DNA of 26,490 nucleotides from NCBI GenBank assembly GCA_934457415.1, contig CAKSHM010000013.1, positions 1 through 26,490 of the forward strand. The letters are read 5' to 3'. The translations under genes and the position numbers were made by a program. Origin of the DNA: an uncultured Eubacteriales bacterium (lineage in GTDB: Bacteria > Bacillota > Clostridia > Oscillospirales > Acutalibacteraceae). Under the pieces are notes generated by a model. That model made no database searches. It saw only the letters and a program-made list of their open reading frames with translations, and had not been told where the DNA came from. Every line of letters starts with the position of its first letter. Positions within the stretch are counted from its first letter, which is position 1. Of this stretch, positions 1 through 6,876 are shown in pieces.

Positions 1-108
1 GTAACGGTAGAGGACTTCATAAACAGGAACTTCCATAATAAGAAGAATTCTGTTTCGAAGGAGTTCCAGCGTTTAACCGAGGATGAGTTTTATAAAGAAT
101 ATCTTTAA
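1..108 (+). CDS. C-terminal 35 residues of an unidentified protein (5' truncated by window edge)
   Basis: Frame 1 is open from the first base to a TAA at 106-108. The visible tail is hydrophilic and charged (it ends EDEFYKEYL). I do not recognise the family. It lies on the same strand as the excisionase-like gene 111 bases downstream, in the same AT-rich stretch, so it is probably cargo or a replication/transfer gene of the same integrative element. That is inferred from position only. With only 35 residues a chance open frame is possible, but charged composition and a clean stop before an AT-rich intergenic stretch favour a real gene end. Confidence 0.45.
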   Translation, partial: VTVEDFINRNFHNKKNSVSKEFQRLTEDEFYKEYL

Positions 109-219
109 ATAAATTAAAAATATTTTTTTGATTTCCTTGACGTTTTTAAAAAAAGGAATTTAATTTGTATGTAATGATTTTTTAATAAAACTTAATTTTT
201 GCAAAGGAGGAATTCTTTA

Positions 220-408
220 ATGAATAATTTAAATATTTACACCACCAAAGATTTGCAGGCAATTTTAAAATGCGGAAAGAATCAGGCATACTTACTTATG
301 AAAAGTGATTGTTTCCCGTCGGTAAGAATAAATTCAAAATATATAGTTACTGAGGAAAATCTGATAAGCTGGCTGCAAAAGAACCGAGGAAAGCATGTTA
401 TAATATAA
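220..408 (+). CDS. Small excisionase-family / MerR-like helix-turn-helix protein (62 aa)
   Basis: The product looks like the HTH_17/excisionase group: YTTKDLQAILKCGKNQAYLL forms the first helices and turn, and VTEENLISWLQKN the wing-to-helix end with the W-L pair usual in these proteins. Such proteins bend DNA at attachment sites to favour excision, or regulate element genes. The start is the ATG at 220: AAAGGAGG at 203-210 sits 9 bases before it, whereas an in-frame TTG at 199 overlaps that ribosome binding site. The stop is immediately followed by a terminator shared with the convergent integrase gene. Xis genes usually run with int, so the convergent arrangement is somewhat unusual. It could equally be an element regulator. 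Confidence 0.7.
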   Translation: MNNLNIYTTKDLQAILKCGKNQAYLLMKSDCFPSVRINSKYIVTEENLISWLQKNRGKHVII

Positions 409-433
409 AAAAAGAGCCCAAAAGGCTCTTTTT
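409..433. terminator. Bidirectional intrinsic terminator between the excisionase-like gene and the integrase
   Basis: Perfect inverted repeat AAAAAGAGCC (409-418) / GGCTCTTTTT (424-433) with a 5-base loop. Flanking A and T runs give a U-tract on both strands. It fills exactly the gap between the two convergent stop codons. Confidence 0.85.
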
Positions 434-1618
434 TTATATGGGAGGCAAAGAATCAATTAAATCTTTTTTATGTTCATCAAAAATGTGTGTGTAAACATCA
501 TAAGTGATTTTTGATGAACTATGGCCTAAAATATCGCTGACAATTTTAACATCAATATTATTTTGAATCAGAAAGCTTGCAAATGTGTGCCGTAAAGTAT
601 GAATTCCTCGGCCGATAGATGGAATACCGCATTTTTTTAATACCTGTTTAAAAGTCTTTTCTAAGGCAGATAATGTTATTCTGTCACCGTATTTATTGCA
701 AATAAGGGCCGGATTTTCCGGAAATAATTCGAGAAGCTCTAAACATGCATTCATTGCGGCTGAATTCAAAGGTATCCATCTTTCGCTTGAAGAAGTTTTA
801 ACAGAGTTGACTATGCTTAAAGAATAACCCTGAGAAATATTTTTGTTTTCATCTCTGCATCTTTGCCTTATCTGATTTTTACATATTTTTATTTTATTGC
901 CCTTTAAATCCACATCGGATTTATTCAGTGCCGATACTTCTCCCAAACGGATACCGGTATTCAGCATTAAAATATAGACAGCTCCATACGGATAATTTTT
1001 TTTATTGTTTGATTTTGCGGTCCTTGATAATTCTTCTTTAATTTTAAAAATTTCCGACTCGGTGAAGCATTTAATACAGTTTTCGTTGCTATTTTCAAAT
1101 CTTCTTTTCAGTATTACAGCCGAACATGGATTATAATTTACTATCCTTTCTTTCGGGGATAATTTAAGATTATAATTATAGCAGGAATTTAAGCAATCCT
1201 TAATCTTTTTAACACTGGAATAAGAAAGTTTTTCATCATTATATTTTTTGTTTATTAAACATTGAATATCATGGGTTGTAATAGAAGCAAACTGTAAAAA
1301 ACCGATTTCCGGTATTATATGATTTCTTACTGTTGAATCTAATCTGTCATAAGATTGAGGCTTTAAATTATTATATTGAACATTCTTTAACCAATAGGTA
1401 ATATACTTTTCCAAGGTGATAGTTTCTGATGAGGGATTTAACAATCCTTTTTCTTCCTTGTATTTTTTCATCGCTGCAGCCACAGAGATTTTGGTTTTGC
1501 CTGTAAAGTATTTTCTGATAATTTTACCGTCGGGTTTTCTTCCTAAAGTTATATATCCTTTATATCTGTCATTATCCTTGTAGATGCTGCCTTCGCCGTT
1601 TGCTCTTCTTGTTTTCAT
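434..1618 (-). CDS. Tyrosine recombinase / phage-type integrase (394 aa)
   Basis: This site-specific recombinase would catalyse integration and excision of the element at this end. Residues 5-42 (RRANGEGSIY...GKIIRKYFTGKT) resemble the N-terminal arm-type DNA-binding domain of Tn916-like integrases. A SAM-like core-binding domain spans roughly 65-165. The catalytic domain carries R224 (LNTGIRLGEVSAL), H340-x-x-R343 (HTLRHTFASF), H366 (ILGHSS) and the nucleophile Y376 (DVYTHIF), so the tetrad and tyrosine are complete and the length is typical. The start follows an AGGAGAG ribosome site about 12 bases upstream and a consensus promoter at 1657-1684. It points away from the tRNA cluster, whose tRNA-Cys 3' end is 275 bases upstream of its start. 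Element family and target site cannot be fixed from one end. Confidence 0.93.
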   Translation of the reverse strand: MKTRRANGEGSIYKDNDRYKGYITLGRKPDGKIIRKYFTGKTKISVAAAMKKYKEEKGLLNPSSETITLEKYITYWLKNVQYNNLKPQSYDRLDSTVRNHIIPEIGFLQFASITTHDIQCLINKKYNDEKLSYSSVKKIKDCLNSCYNYNLKLSPKERIVNYNPCSAVILKRRFENSNENCIKCFTESEIFKIKEELSRTAKSNNKKNYPYGAVYILMLNTGIRLGEVSALNKSDVDLKGNKIKICKNQIRQRCRDENKNISQGYSLSIVNSVKTSSSERWIPLNSAAMNACLELLELFPENPALICNKYGDRITLSALEKTFKQVLKKCGIPSIGRGIHTLRHTFASFLIQNNIDVKIVSDILGHSSSKITYDVYTHIFDEHKKDLIDSLPPI

Positions 1619-1656
1619 AATAAAAATTCACTCTCCTTAAAATAAAATTCTTTAAA

Positions 1657-1684
1657 ATTATATTTTTATTTTAAAAAGTGTCAA
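1657..1684 (-). promoter_or_regulatory. Promoter of the integrase gene
   Basis: On the minus strand, TTGACA (1679-1684) and TATAAT (1657-1662) are both perfect hexamers with a 16-base spacer. The predicted start lies about 30 bases before the integrase ATG. Such a strong unregulated-looking promoter is notable for an integrase. Confidence 0.75.
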
Positions 1685-1702
1685 GTTTTTTAAATAAAAA
1701 AT

Positions 1703-1748
1703 TTTGGGAGTAATTTTTTTTTTAAATGTGAGAAGTTTGGGAGTAATT
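1703..1748. repeat. Two 13-bp direct repeats TTTGGGAGTAATT upstream of the integrase
   Basis: Identical copies lie at 1703-1715 and 1736-1748, 33 bases apart start to start (about three helical turns), just upstream of the integrase promoter. Phased short direct repeats next to int are typical of arm-type integrase or Xis binding sites, or of duplicated attachment cores. Which of these applies is inference. They might also be chance in AT-rich DNA, but 13 identical bases including GGGAG makes that unlikely. Confidence 0.6.
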
Positions 1749-1804
1749 ATTTAATAAAGTAAGTAAAAAAAGAAGAAAAAACAGAAAGCTGATTTGAATG
1801 CCCC

Positions 1805-1837
1805 AACTCACAAAATGATTCTTGAAAACTCATAAAA
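1805..1837. repeat. Two 11-bp near-identical repeats AACTCAYAAAA between the element and the tRNAs
   Basis: AACTCACAAAA (1805-1815) and AACTCATAAAA (1827-1837) are spaced 22 bases start to start, about two helical turns. They lie in the non-coding stretch between the integrase promoter and the tRNA terminator. They may be protein-binding sites at the element end. The function is unknown and one base differs. Confidence 0.35.
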
Positions 1838-1860
1838 AGCGCATAAATAAAGGAAAAAAT

Positions 1861-1893
1861 AAAAAACCACTGATGAAAAATCAGTGGTTTTTT
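1861..1893 (-). terminator. Intrinsic terminator after tRNA-Cys
   Basis: Stem ACCACTGAT (1866-1874) / ATCAGTGGT (1880-1888), extended by A/T pairs, with a GAAAA-type loop. On the minus strand it is followed by a U-rich run. It begins directly after the encoded CCA of tRNA-Cys and ends the tRNA operon. Confidence 0.85.
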
Positions 1894-1967
1894 TGGAGGC
1901 ACCACCCAGAATCGAACTGGGGATAAGGGCTTTGCAGGCCCCTGCCTTACCGCTTGGCCATGGTGCC
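1894..1967 (-). tRNA. tRNA-Cys(GCA)
   Basis: Minus-strand cloverleaf: the 7-bp acceptor stem GGCACCA pairs with TGGTGCC, the discriminator is U, and CCA is encoded (1894-1896). The anticodon loop is CTGCAAA, giving GCA. The T-arm contains GTTCGATTC. The U73 discriminator is the known identity base for tRNA-Cys. Its 3' end faces the integrase, so it is a candidate attachment locus for the neighbouring element. Confidence 0.95.
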
Positions 1968-1986
1968 GAAATTTATTGATATTTTT

Positions 1987-2017
1987 AAAAAAGGGCGCTT
2001 AATATTTTAAGCGCCCT
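1987..2017 (-). terminator. Intrinsic terminator inside the tRNA operon (between Gly and Cys)
   Basis: Perfect 11-bp inverted repeat AGGGCGCTTAA (1992-2002) / TTAAGCGCCCT (2007-2017) with a 4-base loop. On the minus strand a run of six T follows. It starts one base after the CCA of tRNA-Gly. No promoter is visible between it and tRNA-Cys, so the Cys gene seems to depend on read-through. Confidence 0.8.
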
Positions 2018-2018
2018 A

Positions 2019-2094
2019 TGGAGCGGATTACGAGGCTCGAACTCGCTACCTCAACCTTGGCAAGGTTGCGCTCTACCAGATGAGCTAAATCCGC
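2019..2094 (-). tRNA. tRNA-Gly(GCC)
   Basis: Acceptor GCGGATT pairs with AATCCGC, and CCA is encoded. The anticodon stem-loop is CAACC-TTGCCAA-GGTTG, so the anticodon is GCC. The D-arm (AGCTCATCTGGTAGAGC) and T-loop (GTTCGAGCC) are normal. Confidence 0.96.
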
Positions 2095-2102
2095 ATTGTA
2101 AA

Positions 2103-2178
2103 TGGTGCCTCCGGTCGGAATCGAACCAACGACACGGGGATTTTCAGTCCCCTGCTCTACCGACTGAGCTACAGAGGC
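2103..2178 (-). tRNA. tRNA-Phe(GAA)
   Basis: Acceptor GCCTCTG pairs with CGGAGGC with one G-U, the discriminator is A, and CCA is encoded. Anticodon loop CTGAAAA gives GAA. This is the tRNA charged by PheST, which is encoded at 10959-14383 and whose T-box would sense its uncharged form. Confidence 0.96.
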
Positions 2179-2181
2179 AAA

Positions 2182-2258
2182 TGGCGACCTGGATGGGGAT
2201 CGAACCCACGACCTCTAGCGTGACAGGCTAGCGTTCTAACCAGCTGAACTACCAGGCC
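2182..2258 (-). tRNA. tRNA-Asp(GTC)
   Basis: Acceptor GGCCTGG pairs with CCAGGTC with one G-U, the discriminator is G, and CCA is encoded. The anticodon stem-loop CTAGC-CTGTCAC-GCTAG gives GTC. The 77-nt length and both arm consensus sequences fit. Confidence 0.96.
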
Positions 2259-2263
2259 AAAAA

Positions 2264-2339
2264 TGGTGGGAACAATAGGGCTCGAACCTATGACCCTCTG
2301 CTTGTAAGGCAGATGCTCTCCCAGCTGAGCTATGCTCCC
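2264..2339 (-). tRNA. tRNA-Val(TAC)
   Basis: First gene of the operon. The acceptor GGGAGCA pairs with TGTTCCC with one A-T and one G-U, and CCA is encoded. Anticodon loop CTTACAA gives TAC. D-arm and T-arm (GTTCGAGCC) are normal. Confidence 0.95.
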
Positions 2340-2384
2340 ACATCTACGCTGATTTGCTGAATAAACTCATCGGCGACGAACATT

Positions 2385-2413
2385 ATCTTACCATAAACAA
2401 TAAGTTTTGTCAA
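2385..2413 (-). promoter_or_regulatory. Promoter of the tRNA operon
   Basis: On the minus strand, TTGACA (2408-2413) and TAAGAT (2385-2390) are separated by exactly 17 bases, about 45 bases upstream of tRNA-Val. No other gene lies between, and the -35 match is perfect, as expected for a stable-RNA promoter. Confidence 0.8.
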
Positions 2414-2451
2414 GCGTTTTTTTATATTTTTTTGTAATTTATTATATTTTA

Positions 2452-3339
2452 TTATTCTTTAATTGAATTTATGATTTTTTCGAGTTCCTCATGCGAAAAG
2501 GAGTAGATTTTGTTGCAGAACTGGCATTGAGTTTCAATGCTTTGCTTATCCTCTGCGAATTCGGTAAGCTGTGTTTTTCCAAGGCTTTTGAGTGCTCTTT
2601 TAAATCTTTCTCTTGAACAGCCGCATTTATAAACGGGATTGCAAGTTTTAAGAATTTCGACTTCAAATCCGTCAAGCGCAATTCTTACGATTTCTTCAAT
2701 TGAAAGACCGCTGTTTAAAAGCTCGCTTATCGGCTTCATCTTTCTGATATTTTCTTCGAGCTTTGAAATTATTTTTTCGTCACCGTTTGCGGCGGGGAGG
2801 AGCTGAATTATATATCCGCCGCTTTTTTTGACTGTTAAATCGGGATTTACAAGTACTCCTAAGGCACAGACCGTGGGAATTTGCTCGCTTAAAGCATAAT
2901 AAGCGGCGATATCCTCGGCAATTTCTCCGCTTGAGACAGGCACAAAACCGTTATAAGGCTCTTTAAGTCCGAGATCCTTTATAACATAAACAGTTCCGTT
3001 TTTTCCTACTGCGCCCGAAACGTCAAGCTTGCCGTTCTCCTTAAGAGGAATTTCAACTCTGGGATTTACAGCGTAACCTTTAACATTTCCGAAAGAATCG
3101 GATACCGCTACAATCGCTCCCGATGGTCCGCCGCCGTCGATTTTTAAAGTCAGGCTGTCACTTTCATTTTTAAGCATATTACCCATTAGAGACGCGGCAG
3201 TGAGCGTCCGTCCCAATGCCGCAGTTATGACGGCAGAGGTCTTGTGAATTTTTTCCGCCTCAGCTGTTATATCGGTGCTGTCAATAGCGGCTGCGGTTAT
3301 AAGTCCGTCAGATGTAATACAGCGGATCAGCTTTCCCAT
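2452..3339 (-). CDS. hslO: Hsp33 redox-regulated holding chaperone (295 aa)
   Basis: Hsp33 is a cytoplasmic chaperone that is inactive when its C-terminal cysteines bind zinc and becomes a holdase when they are oxidised. All four cysteines are visible as C239-G-C241 and C272-QF-C275, the family's CxC...CxxC redox switch. The N-terminal domain (LIRCITSDGLITAAAID, then LGRTLTAASLMG) matches the fold. I place the start at the ATG at 3339 (MGKLIRC). A longer frame begins at 3408 but would overlap the upstream methyltransferase by 56 bases and add 23 residues the family lacks. A weak GGAA precedes the chosen start. It is last in the asnB - methyltransferase - hslO operon, 13 bases after the upstream stop, with no clear terminator downstream. 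Confidence 0.95.
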   Translation of the reverse strand: MGKLIRCITSDGLITAAAIDSTDITAEAEKIHKTSAVITAALGRTLTAASLMGNMLKNESDSLTLKIDGGGPSGAIVAVSDSFGNVKGYAVNPRVEIPLKENGKLDVSGAVGKNGTVYVIKDLGLKEPYNGFVPVSSGEIAEDIAAYYALSEQIPTVCALGVLVNPDLTVKKSGGYIIQLLPAANGDEKIISKLEENIRKMKPISELLNSGLSIEEIVRIALDGFEVEILKTCNPVYKCGCSRERFKRALKSLGKTQLTEFAEDKQSIETQCQFCNKIYSFSHEELEKIINSIKE

Positions 3340-3352
3340 AATATCATTCCGT

Positions 3353-4084
3353 TCAGATTTTTTTAGTAATATATACCGCTCTCTCGCAGTCGGGGGAGGG
3401 TGCTTCAAATGTGAATTCGCCGAAAATCTCTAAGGTTTTTAAATTTGCATCGCTTAAAGCCTTTTCAATTTCGCTTTCGGTGTATGCGCGCTCGGTTATA
3501 AAATCAAAGCTCCGCGAATACAGTCCGTTTTCTTCTTCTTTGAAAATATCAAGGTAAATATTAACGGTCCTTTCATCGTCCGACAGTTCGTTTTGCCAGA
3601 CACACACGGCATTTTCTTCTTCCTTGACAATTGTGTTGCTGCCGAGCACTTCTCGGTGCTTAAACGGTGTGTTGACATCAAAGATAAAAAGCCTGTCCTT
3701 TTCAAGAAACATTGAAACTCTTTTTAAGGCGGTGCAGAAATCGCCGTAATCTGTAATGTGATTTAAGCTGTCAAGACAGCATATCGCGCCGTCAACAGTG
3801 CCGTACAATTCAAGTTCCTGTGCCTTTTGGCATATATAAAGAATATCCTTGCTTTCTTTGCTTGCGGCAATACTGAGCATTTCAGACGAAGAATCCGCCG
3901 CTATAACGCTTACTCCGTCTTTTGCAAACCGCCTTGAAAAGCAGCCTGTTCCGCAGGCAAGGTCTAAAAGAAGCTTAGGCATACGGTCAAACTTTTTAAA
4001 AAGCTCTTTTAAATAATCGTATCTTTTATCATATTGCGCGTCGGTATTTAAAATCTCATAAACCTCAGACAGTTCTTCGTACAT
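3353..4084 (-). CDS. Class I SAM-dependent methyltransferase (243 aa)
   Basis: The Rossmann-fold SAM-binding motif I is clear at residues 38-47 (LLLDLACGTG), followed by the acidic residue of motif II at D64 (IAADSSSEML) and a post-motif region near CCLDSLNHI. The length and layout match the small methyltransferases common in Firmicutes (Methyltransf_25/11 type). The substrate cannot be read from the sequence. It starts one base after the asnB stop and lies just before hslO, so it is probably co-transcribed and translationally coupled with asnB. That neighbourhood gives no strong clue to substrate. Very likely a real enzyme of unknown target. Confidence 0.88.
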   Translation of the reverse strand: MYEELSEVYEILNTDAQYDKRYDYLKELFKKFDRMPKLLLDLACGTGCFSRRFAKDGVSVIAADSSSEMLSIAASKESKDILYICQKAQELELYGTVDGAICCLDSLNHITDYGDFCTALKRVSMFLEKDRLFIFDVNTPFKHREVLGSNTIVKEEENAVCVWQNELSDDERTVNIYLDIFKEEENGLYSRSFDFITERAYTESEIEKALSDANLKTLEIFGEFTFEAPSPDCERAVYITKKI

Positions 4085-4085
4085 T

Positions 4086-5936
4086 TTAATGTTCCTTTAC
4101 CGGAGCTCCGAAAAATTCATTGTACCATACAAGGAAAGTGAAAACAGTCCATATTTTTCTGCTCAAATCGGCCTTACCGCTTTTATGAGTATCAAGCATT
4201 TTAATAAGCTTATCGGTGTTGAAGAATTTTTCCGCCGCGTCGGATGTAAATGCGTTCTTCACTCTGTTATAATATTTCTCTTCCTTGAGCCAAACTCTTA
4301 TGGGAACGGGGAAACCCAGCTTGTCCTTATCGGCAGTAAGTTTAGGCAGGGATTTTTCAGCCGCCTTTCTGAGAGCAAGCTTTGTGGTCTTTGTATTGAC
4401 CCTGCAGTCGAGCGGAATGGTTTCGGCAAGCTCCAATACCTTTTTATCAAGGAACGGAACGCGCAGCTCCAAGGAATTTGCCATGCTTGTTTTATCAGCC
4501 TTAAGCAGAATATCTCCCATAAGCCACATATTTATATCGAGATACTGCATTTTGGTAATATCGTCTTTATCCTTGACCTCGCTGTAAAATTTATCACAGA
4601 GGATTTTAGGCTCGGGAGCAGATTTTGCTTTTTCATTTTTAAGTATTTTATCGCGCTCTTTTTTGGTGAAGATATAAGCGTTTCCGATAAATCTTTCTTC
4701 TATGGTTTTTCCGCGCCTTATAAGATAATTTATACCGTGGACCTTAGGCAAATGCTCGCAGATTTTGCTTATTGCTTTTCTTATGCAGAAAGGAAGGGAA
4801 TCATAAGCCGTAAGAGTTAAAGGCTCCTGATAAATGCGGTAGCCTCCGAAAAGCTCGTCCGCACCCTCGCCCGACATAACGACCTTTACATGCTCGCTTG
4901 CAAGCTTGCTTACAAAATAAAGCGCTATAGCGGCAGGATCCGCAAGCGGCTCGTCCATATAATACTGGATATCCGAAAAAGAATCCCAATATTCGTCGGG
5001 CGTAATAACCTTGGAAATATTTTCGACATTTATGGTCTTTGCAAAATCCTTTGCAAAATGGATTTCGTTGTACCTGTCTCCGTCAGGACTCTCAAAACCT
5101 ACCGTAAATGTTTTATCAACCTGAGCCGCCTCGGCAATATAGCTTGAATCAATTCCGCTTGAAAGGAATGAGCCTACCTCAACATCGGCAATTTTATGCG
5201 CTTTTACAGATTCTCTTACCGCCGTATCAGCTTTATCGGCGAAATATTCAAGGACTCCGCTTTCGGGCGAAAATTCGGGTCTGAAATAACGCTCGGAAGA
5301 AAATTTTCCGTCCTTATAAGTAAAGCAGTGGGCAGGGGGAAGCTTGAAAACATTTTTAAAAAATGTCTCCTTACTCGGTGAATACTGGAAAGAAAGATAG
5401 TTTCCCAAAGCCTCTTCATTAAGCTCTTTTTTAAAATCGGGGTGGTCTAAAAACGATTTTATTTCCGAGCCGAAAATAAAGCTCCCGCCCATAAATGTGT
5501 AATAAAAGGGCTTTATTCCGAAAATATCCCTTGCTCCGAAAAGAGAATTATCATTTTTATTGAATATCACAAAAGCATACATTCCGCGCAGTTTTTTGAC
5601 AAGCTCCTTGCCCCATTCCTCAAATCCGTGAAGCAGGACCTCGCTGTCGGAATTATTGGAAAAAATGTGGCCTGCGCTTAAAAGCTCTTTTCTTAAATCC
5701 TGATAATTATATATCTCGCCGTTAAATACCAGAACGAGCGACCTGTCCTCATTAAACATGGGCTGATCGCCGTCGGCAAGGTCAATTATTGAAAGACGGC
5801 GGAAGCCGAGCGCAATATTTTTATCGACATATTTTCCGGCGGAATCCGGACCGCGGTGAACTATTCTGTTCATCATAACATCGAGAACCGCTCCGTCGTC
5901 GTTTATTCTGTTTGTAAAGCCTACAAAACCGCACAT
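4086..5936 (-). CDS. asnB: Glutamine-hydrolysing asparagine synthetase (616 aa)
   Basis: It makes asparagine from aspartate, ATP and glutamine-derived ammonia. The N-terminal Ntn amidohydrolase domain (1-210) has the required Cys2 (MCGFVGF), RGPD at 28-31 and NGEIYN at 72-77. The synthetase domain has the PP-loop at 259-265 (SSGIDSS, a variant of the usual SGGxDS) and the downstream SGEGADELFGGY motif that contacts ATP and aspartate. The C-terminal LELRVPFLD block is also present. The length is typical. The start is fixed by the obligatory MC; GGAG lies about 10 bases upstream. It is the first gene of the asnB - methyltransferase - hslO operon. The Ser in place of Gly in the PP-loop also occurs in other AsnB proteins, so activity is still expected. 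Confidence 0.95.
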   Translation of the reverse strand: MCGFVGFTNRINDDGAVLDVMMNRIVHRGPDSAGKYVDKNIALGFRRLSIIDLADGDQPMFNEDRSLVLVFNGEIYNYQDLRKELLSAGHIFSNNSDSEVLLHGFEEWGKELVKKLRGMYAFVIFNKNDNSLFGARDIFGIKPFYYTFMGGSFIFGSEIKSFLDHPDFKKELNEEALGNYLSFQYSPSKETFFKNVFKLPPAHCFTYKDGKFSSERYFRPEFSPESGVLEYFADKADTAVRESVKAHKIADVEVGSFLSSGIDSSYIAEAAQVDKTFTVGFESPDGDRYNEIHFAKDFAKTINVENISKVITPDEYWDSFSDIQYYMDEPLADPAAIALYFVSKLASEHVKVVMSGEGADELFGGYRIYQEPLTLTAYDSLPFCIRKAISKICEHLPKVHGINYLIRRGKTIEERFIGNAYIFTKKERDKILKNEKAKSAPEPKILCDKFYSEVKDKDDITKMQYLDINMWLMGDILLKADKTSMANSLELRVPFLDKKVLELAETIPLDCRVNTKTTKLALRKAAEKSLPKLTADKDKLGFPVPIRVWLKEEKYYNRVKNAFTSDAAEKFFNTDKLIKMLDTHKSGKADLSRKIWTVFTFLVWYNEFFGAPVKEH

Positions 5937-5996
5937 ATCAAAAAATCTCCGTTCTGCCTGAGAAAGGCTTTGATTTTAAAATACTTATAAAATATT

Positions 5997-6025
5997 ATTA
6001 TACACTAAAAATTAGGATTTGTCTT
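5997..6025 (-). promoter_or_regulatory. Probable promoter of asnB operon
   Basis: On the minus strand, a perfect TATAAT (5997-6002) has AAGACA (6020-6025) 17 bases upstream, matching TTGACA at four of six positions. The -35 lies in the 3' end of the upstream gene. The only alternative is read-through from that gene. Confidence 0.45.
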
Positions 6026-6532
6026 TATTTTTTTTAAAAAAAGTGAGCTTATTATTCCGCAAGCCGCTCCGCACAACGCACCCGAGACAATGAGCAAGGG
6101 CAGAAGATTAAGCATTGCCTTGCCAGAGATTATTACTGCGACCGCCGCCTGCGCGCAGTTATGCAAAACTCCCGAAAGGGAAGAAACAGCCGCCAAGCCG
6201 AATTTTTTTGATTTTAAAAGCAGTGCCGCCGCTGTCATTGACACGATTGCACCCGAAAGGGAAAAAATCAATGCCGCCGCGCTTGAAAATAAAACAGAGC
6301 TTAAGATTATTCTTGCAAGGTTAACTGAAACCGCTCCTTTAAAATCGCCGCGGTACATCAGAATTATACAGACTCCGTTTGCAAGACCGAGCTTTATTCC
6401 AAAAGATGAAAAACCGAAAGGCAAAACCGTTTCAAGAAAAGAAAGAGCCATAGAAAGTGCGGTGAGAAGCGAAAGCAGGCAAAGTCTTTTTGCGGTTATT
6501 TTATTTCTGCCGTTACCCTGTTTGGAAGACAT
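6005..6532 (-). CDS. Gx-transporter / heptaprenyl-diphosphate-synthase-component-I-like membrane protein (175 aa, EetB-like)
   Basis: A small polytopic membrane protein with about five hydrophobic segments. The sequence ITAKRLCLLSLLTALSMALS followed by FGIKLGLAN and VNLARI is the signature of the Hpre_diP_synt_I / Gx transporter family. Although named after heptaprenyl diphosphate synthesis, the family resembles ECF-type substrate-binding membrane proteins, and members occur in Gram-positive extracellular electron transfer loci as EetB. I place the start at the ATG at 6532 because AAAAGGAGAAAG lies about 9 bases upstream. A longer frame from 6577 lacks this. It overlaps the NusG-domain gene upstream by 37 bases, so the two are coupled. 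The transported substrate is unknown. Confidence 0.8.
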   Translation of the reverse strand: MSSKQGNGRNKITAKRLCLLSLLTALSMALSFLETVLPFGFSSFGIKLGLANGVCIILMYRGDFKGAVSVNLARIILSSVLFSSAAALIFSLSGAIVSMTAAALLLKSKKFGLAAVSSLSGVLHNCAQAAVAVIISGKAMLNLLPLLIVSGALCGAACGIISSLFLKKIKTNPNF

Positions 6533-6810
6533 ATTATGCTTTCTCCTTTTTTGCTTATCGGCTTGTGGCGAACGCAAATCTGATTTTTGCAGTCGGAATA
6601 CTGCATTTTAACCTTTGAGTCCTCTATCAAAACGGTGTTTGATTTTAATTCAATCTTTTTGTTTTTGCTTAAGCTTCCCTCATATACAACCTTATTATTC
6701 TCGGTGATTTTAACTCTTTTTCCGCTTTCATTTGAAAAGAAAAAAAGGAAGGAAACAGCCGCTGACGCAAAAATCACGAAAAAAATGATTATATCTTTTT
6801 TTTTAAACAT
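6496..6810 (-). CDS. NusG domain II-containing membrane-anchored protein (104 aa, EetA-like)
   Basis: One N-terminal transmembrane segment (about residues 6-25, IIIFFVIFASAAVSFLFFF) precedes a small extracytoplasmic beta domain of the NusG_II type. The conserved cysteine pattern is intact: C74-KNQI-C79-V and C94-LP (IICLPNRV). The family is not a transcription factor; standalone membrane versions usually sit beside Gx-transporter-like genes and ApbE, and this type is called EetA in extracellular electron transfer loci (from memory). Here it precedes and overlaps the EetB-like gene and faces apbE across a 66-base divergent region. A weak GGTGA lies before the start. Biochemical role is unproven. 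Confidence 0.8.
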   Translation of the reverse strand: MFKKKDIIIFFVIFASAAVSFLFFFSNESGKRVKITENNKVVYEGSLSKNKKIELKSNTVLIEDSKVKMQYSDCKNQICVRHKPISKKGESIICLPNRVTAEIK

Positions 6811-6840
6811 TTATTTCACCGATAAATATAATAACACATC

Positions 6841-6869
6841 TTTACAAAAAAAGAAAGATATTGTATAAT
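6841..6869 (+). promoter_or_regulatory. Promoter of apbE-secA, giving a probably leaderless mRNA
   Basis: TTTACA (6841-6846), a 17-base spacer and a perfect TATAAT (6864-6869). Only seven bases separate the -10 box from the apbE ATG at 6877, so transcription should begin at or within a base or two of that A. There is no purine-rich ribosome binding site. Confidence 0.7.
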
Positions 6870-6876
6870 TAAAGCT

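Noticed and set aside
1747..1833. 28-codon minus-strand frame between the integrase and tRNA-Cys
   Set aside because: No ribosome binding site, Phe/Ser-rich translation of A/T-rich DNA, and it covers the direct repeats. Probably chance.
4089..4820. 243-codon plus-strand frame opposite asnB
   Set aside because: Antisense shadow of a clear full-length asnB; low-complexity translation and no ribosome site.
6090..6611. 173-codon plus-strand frame opposite the EetB-like gene
   Set aside because: Antisense to two recognisable overlapping membrane-protein genes.
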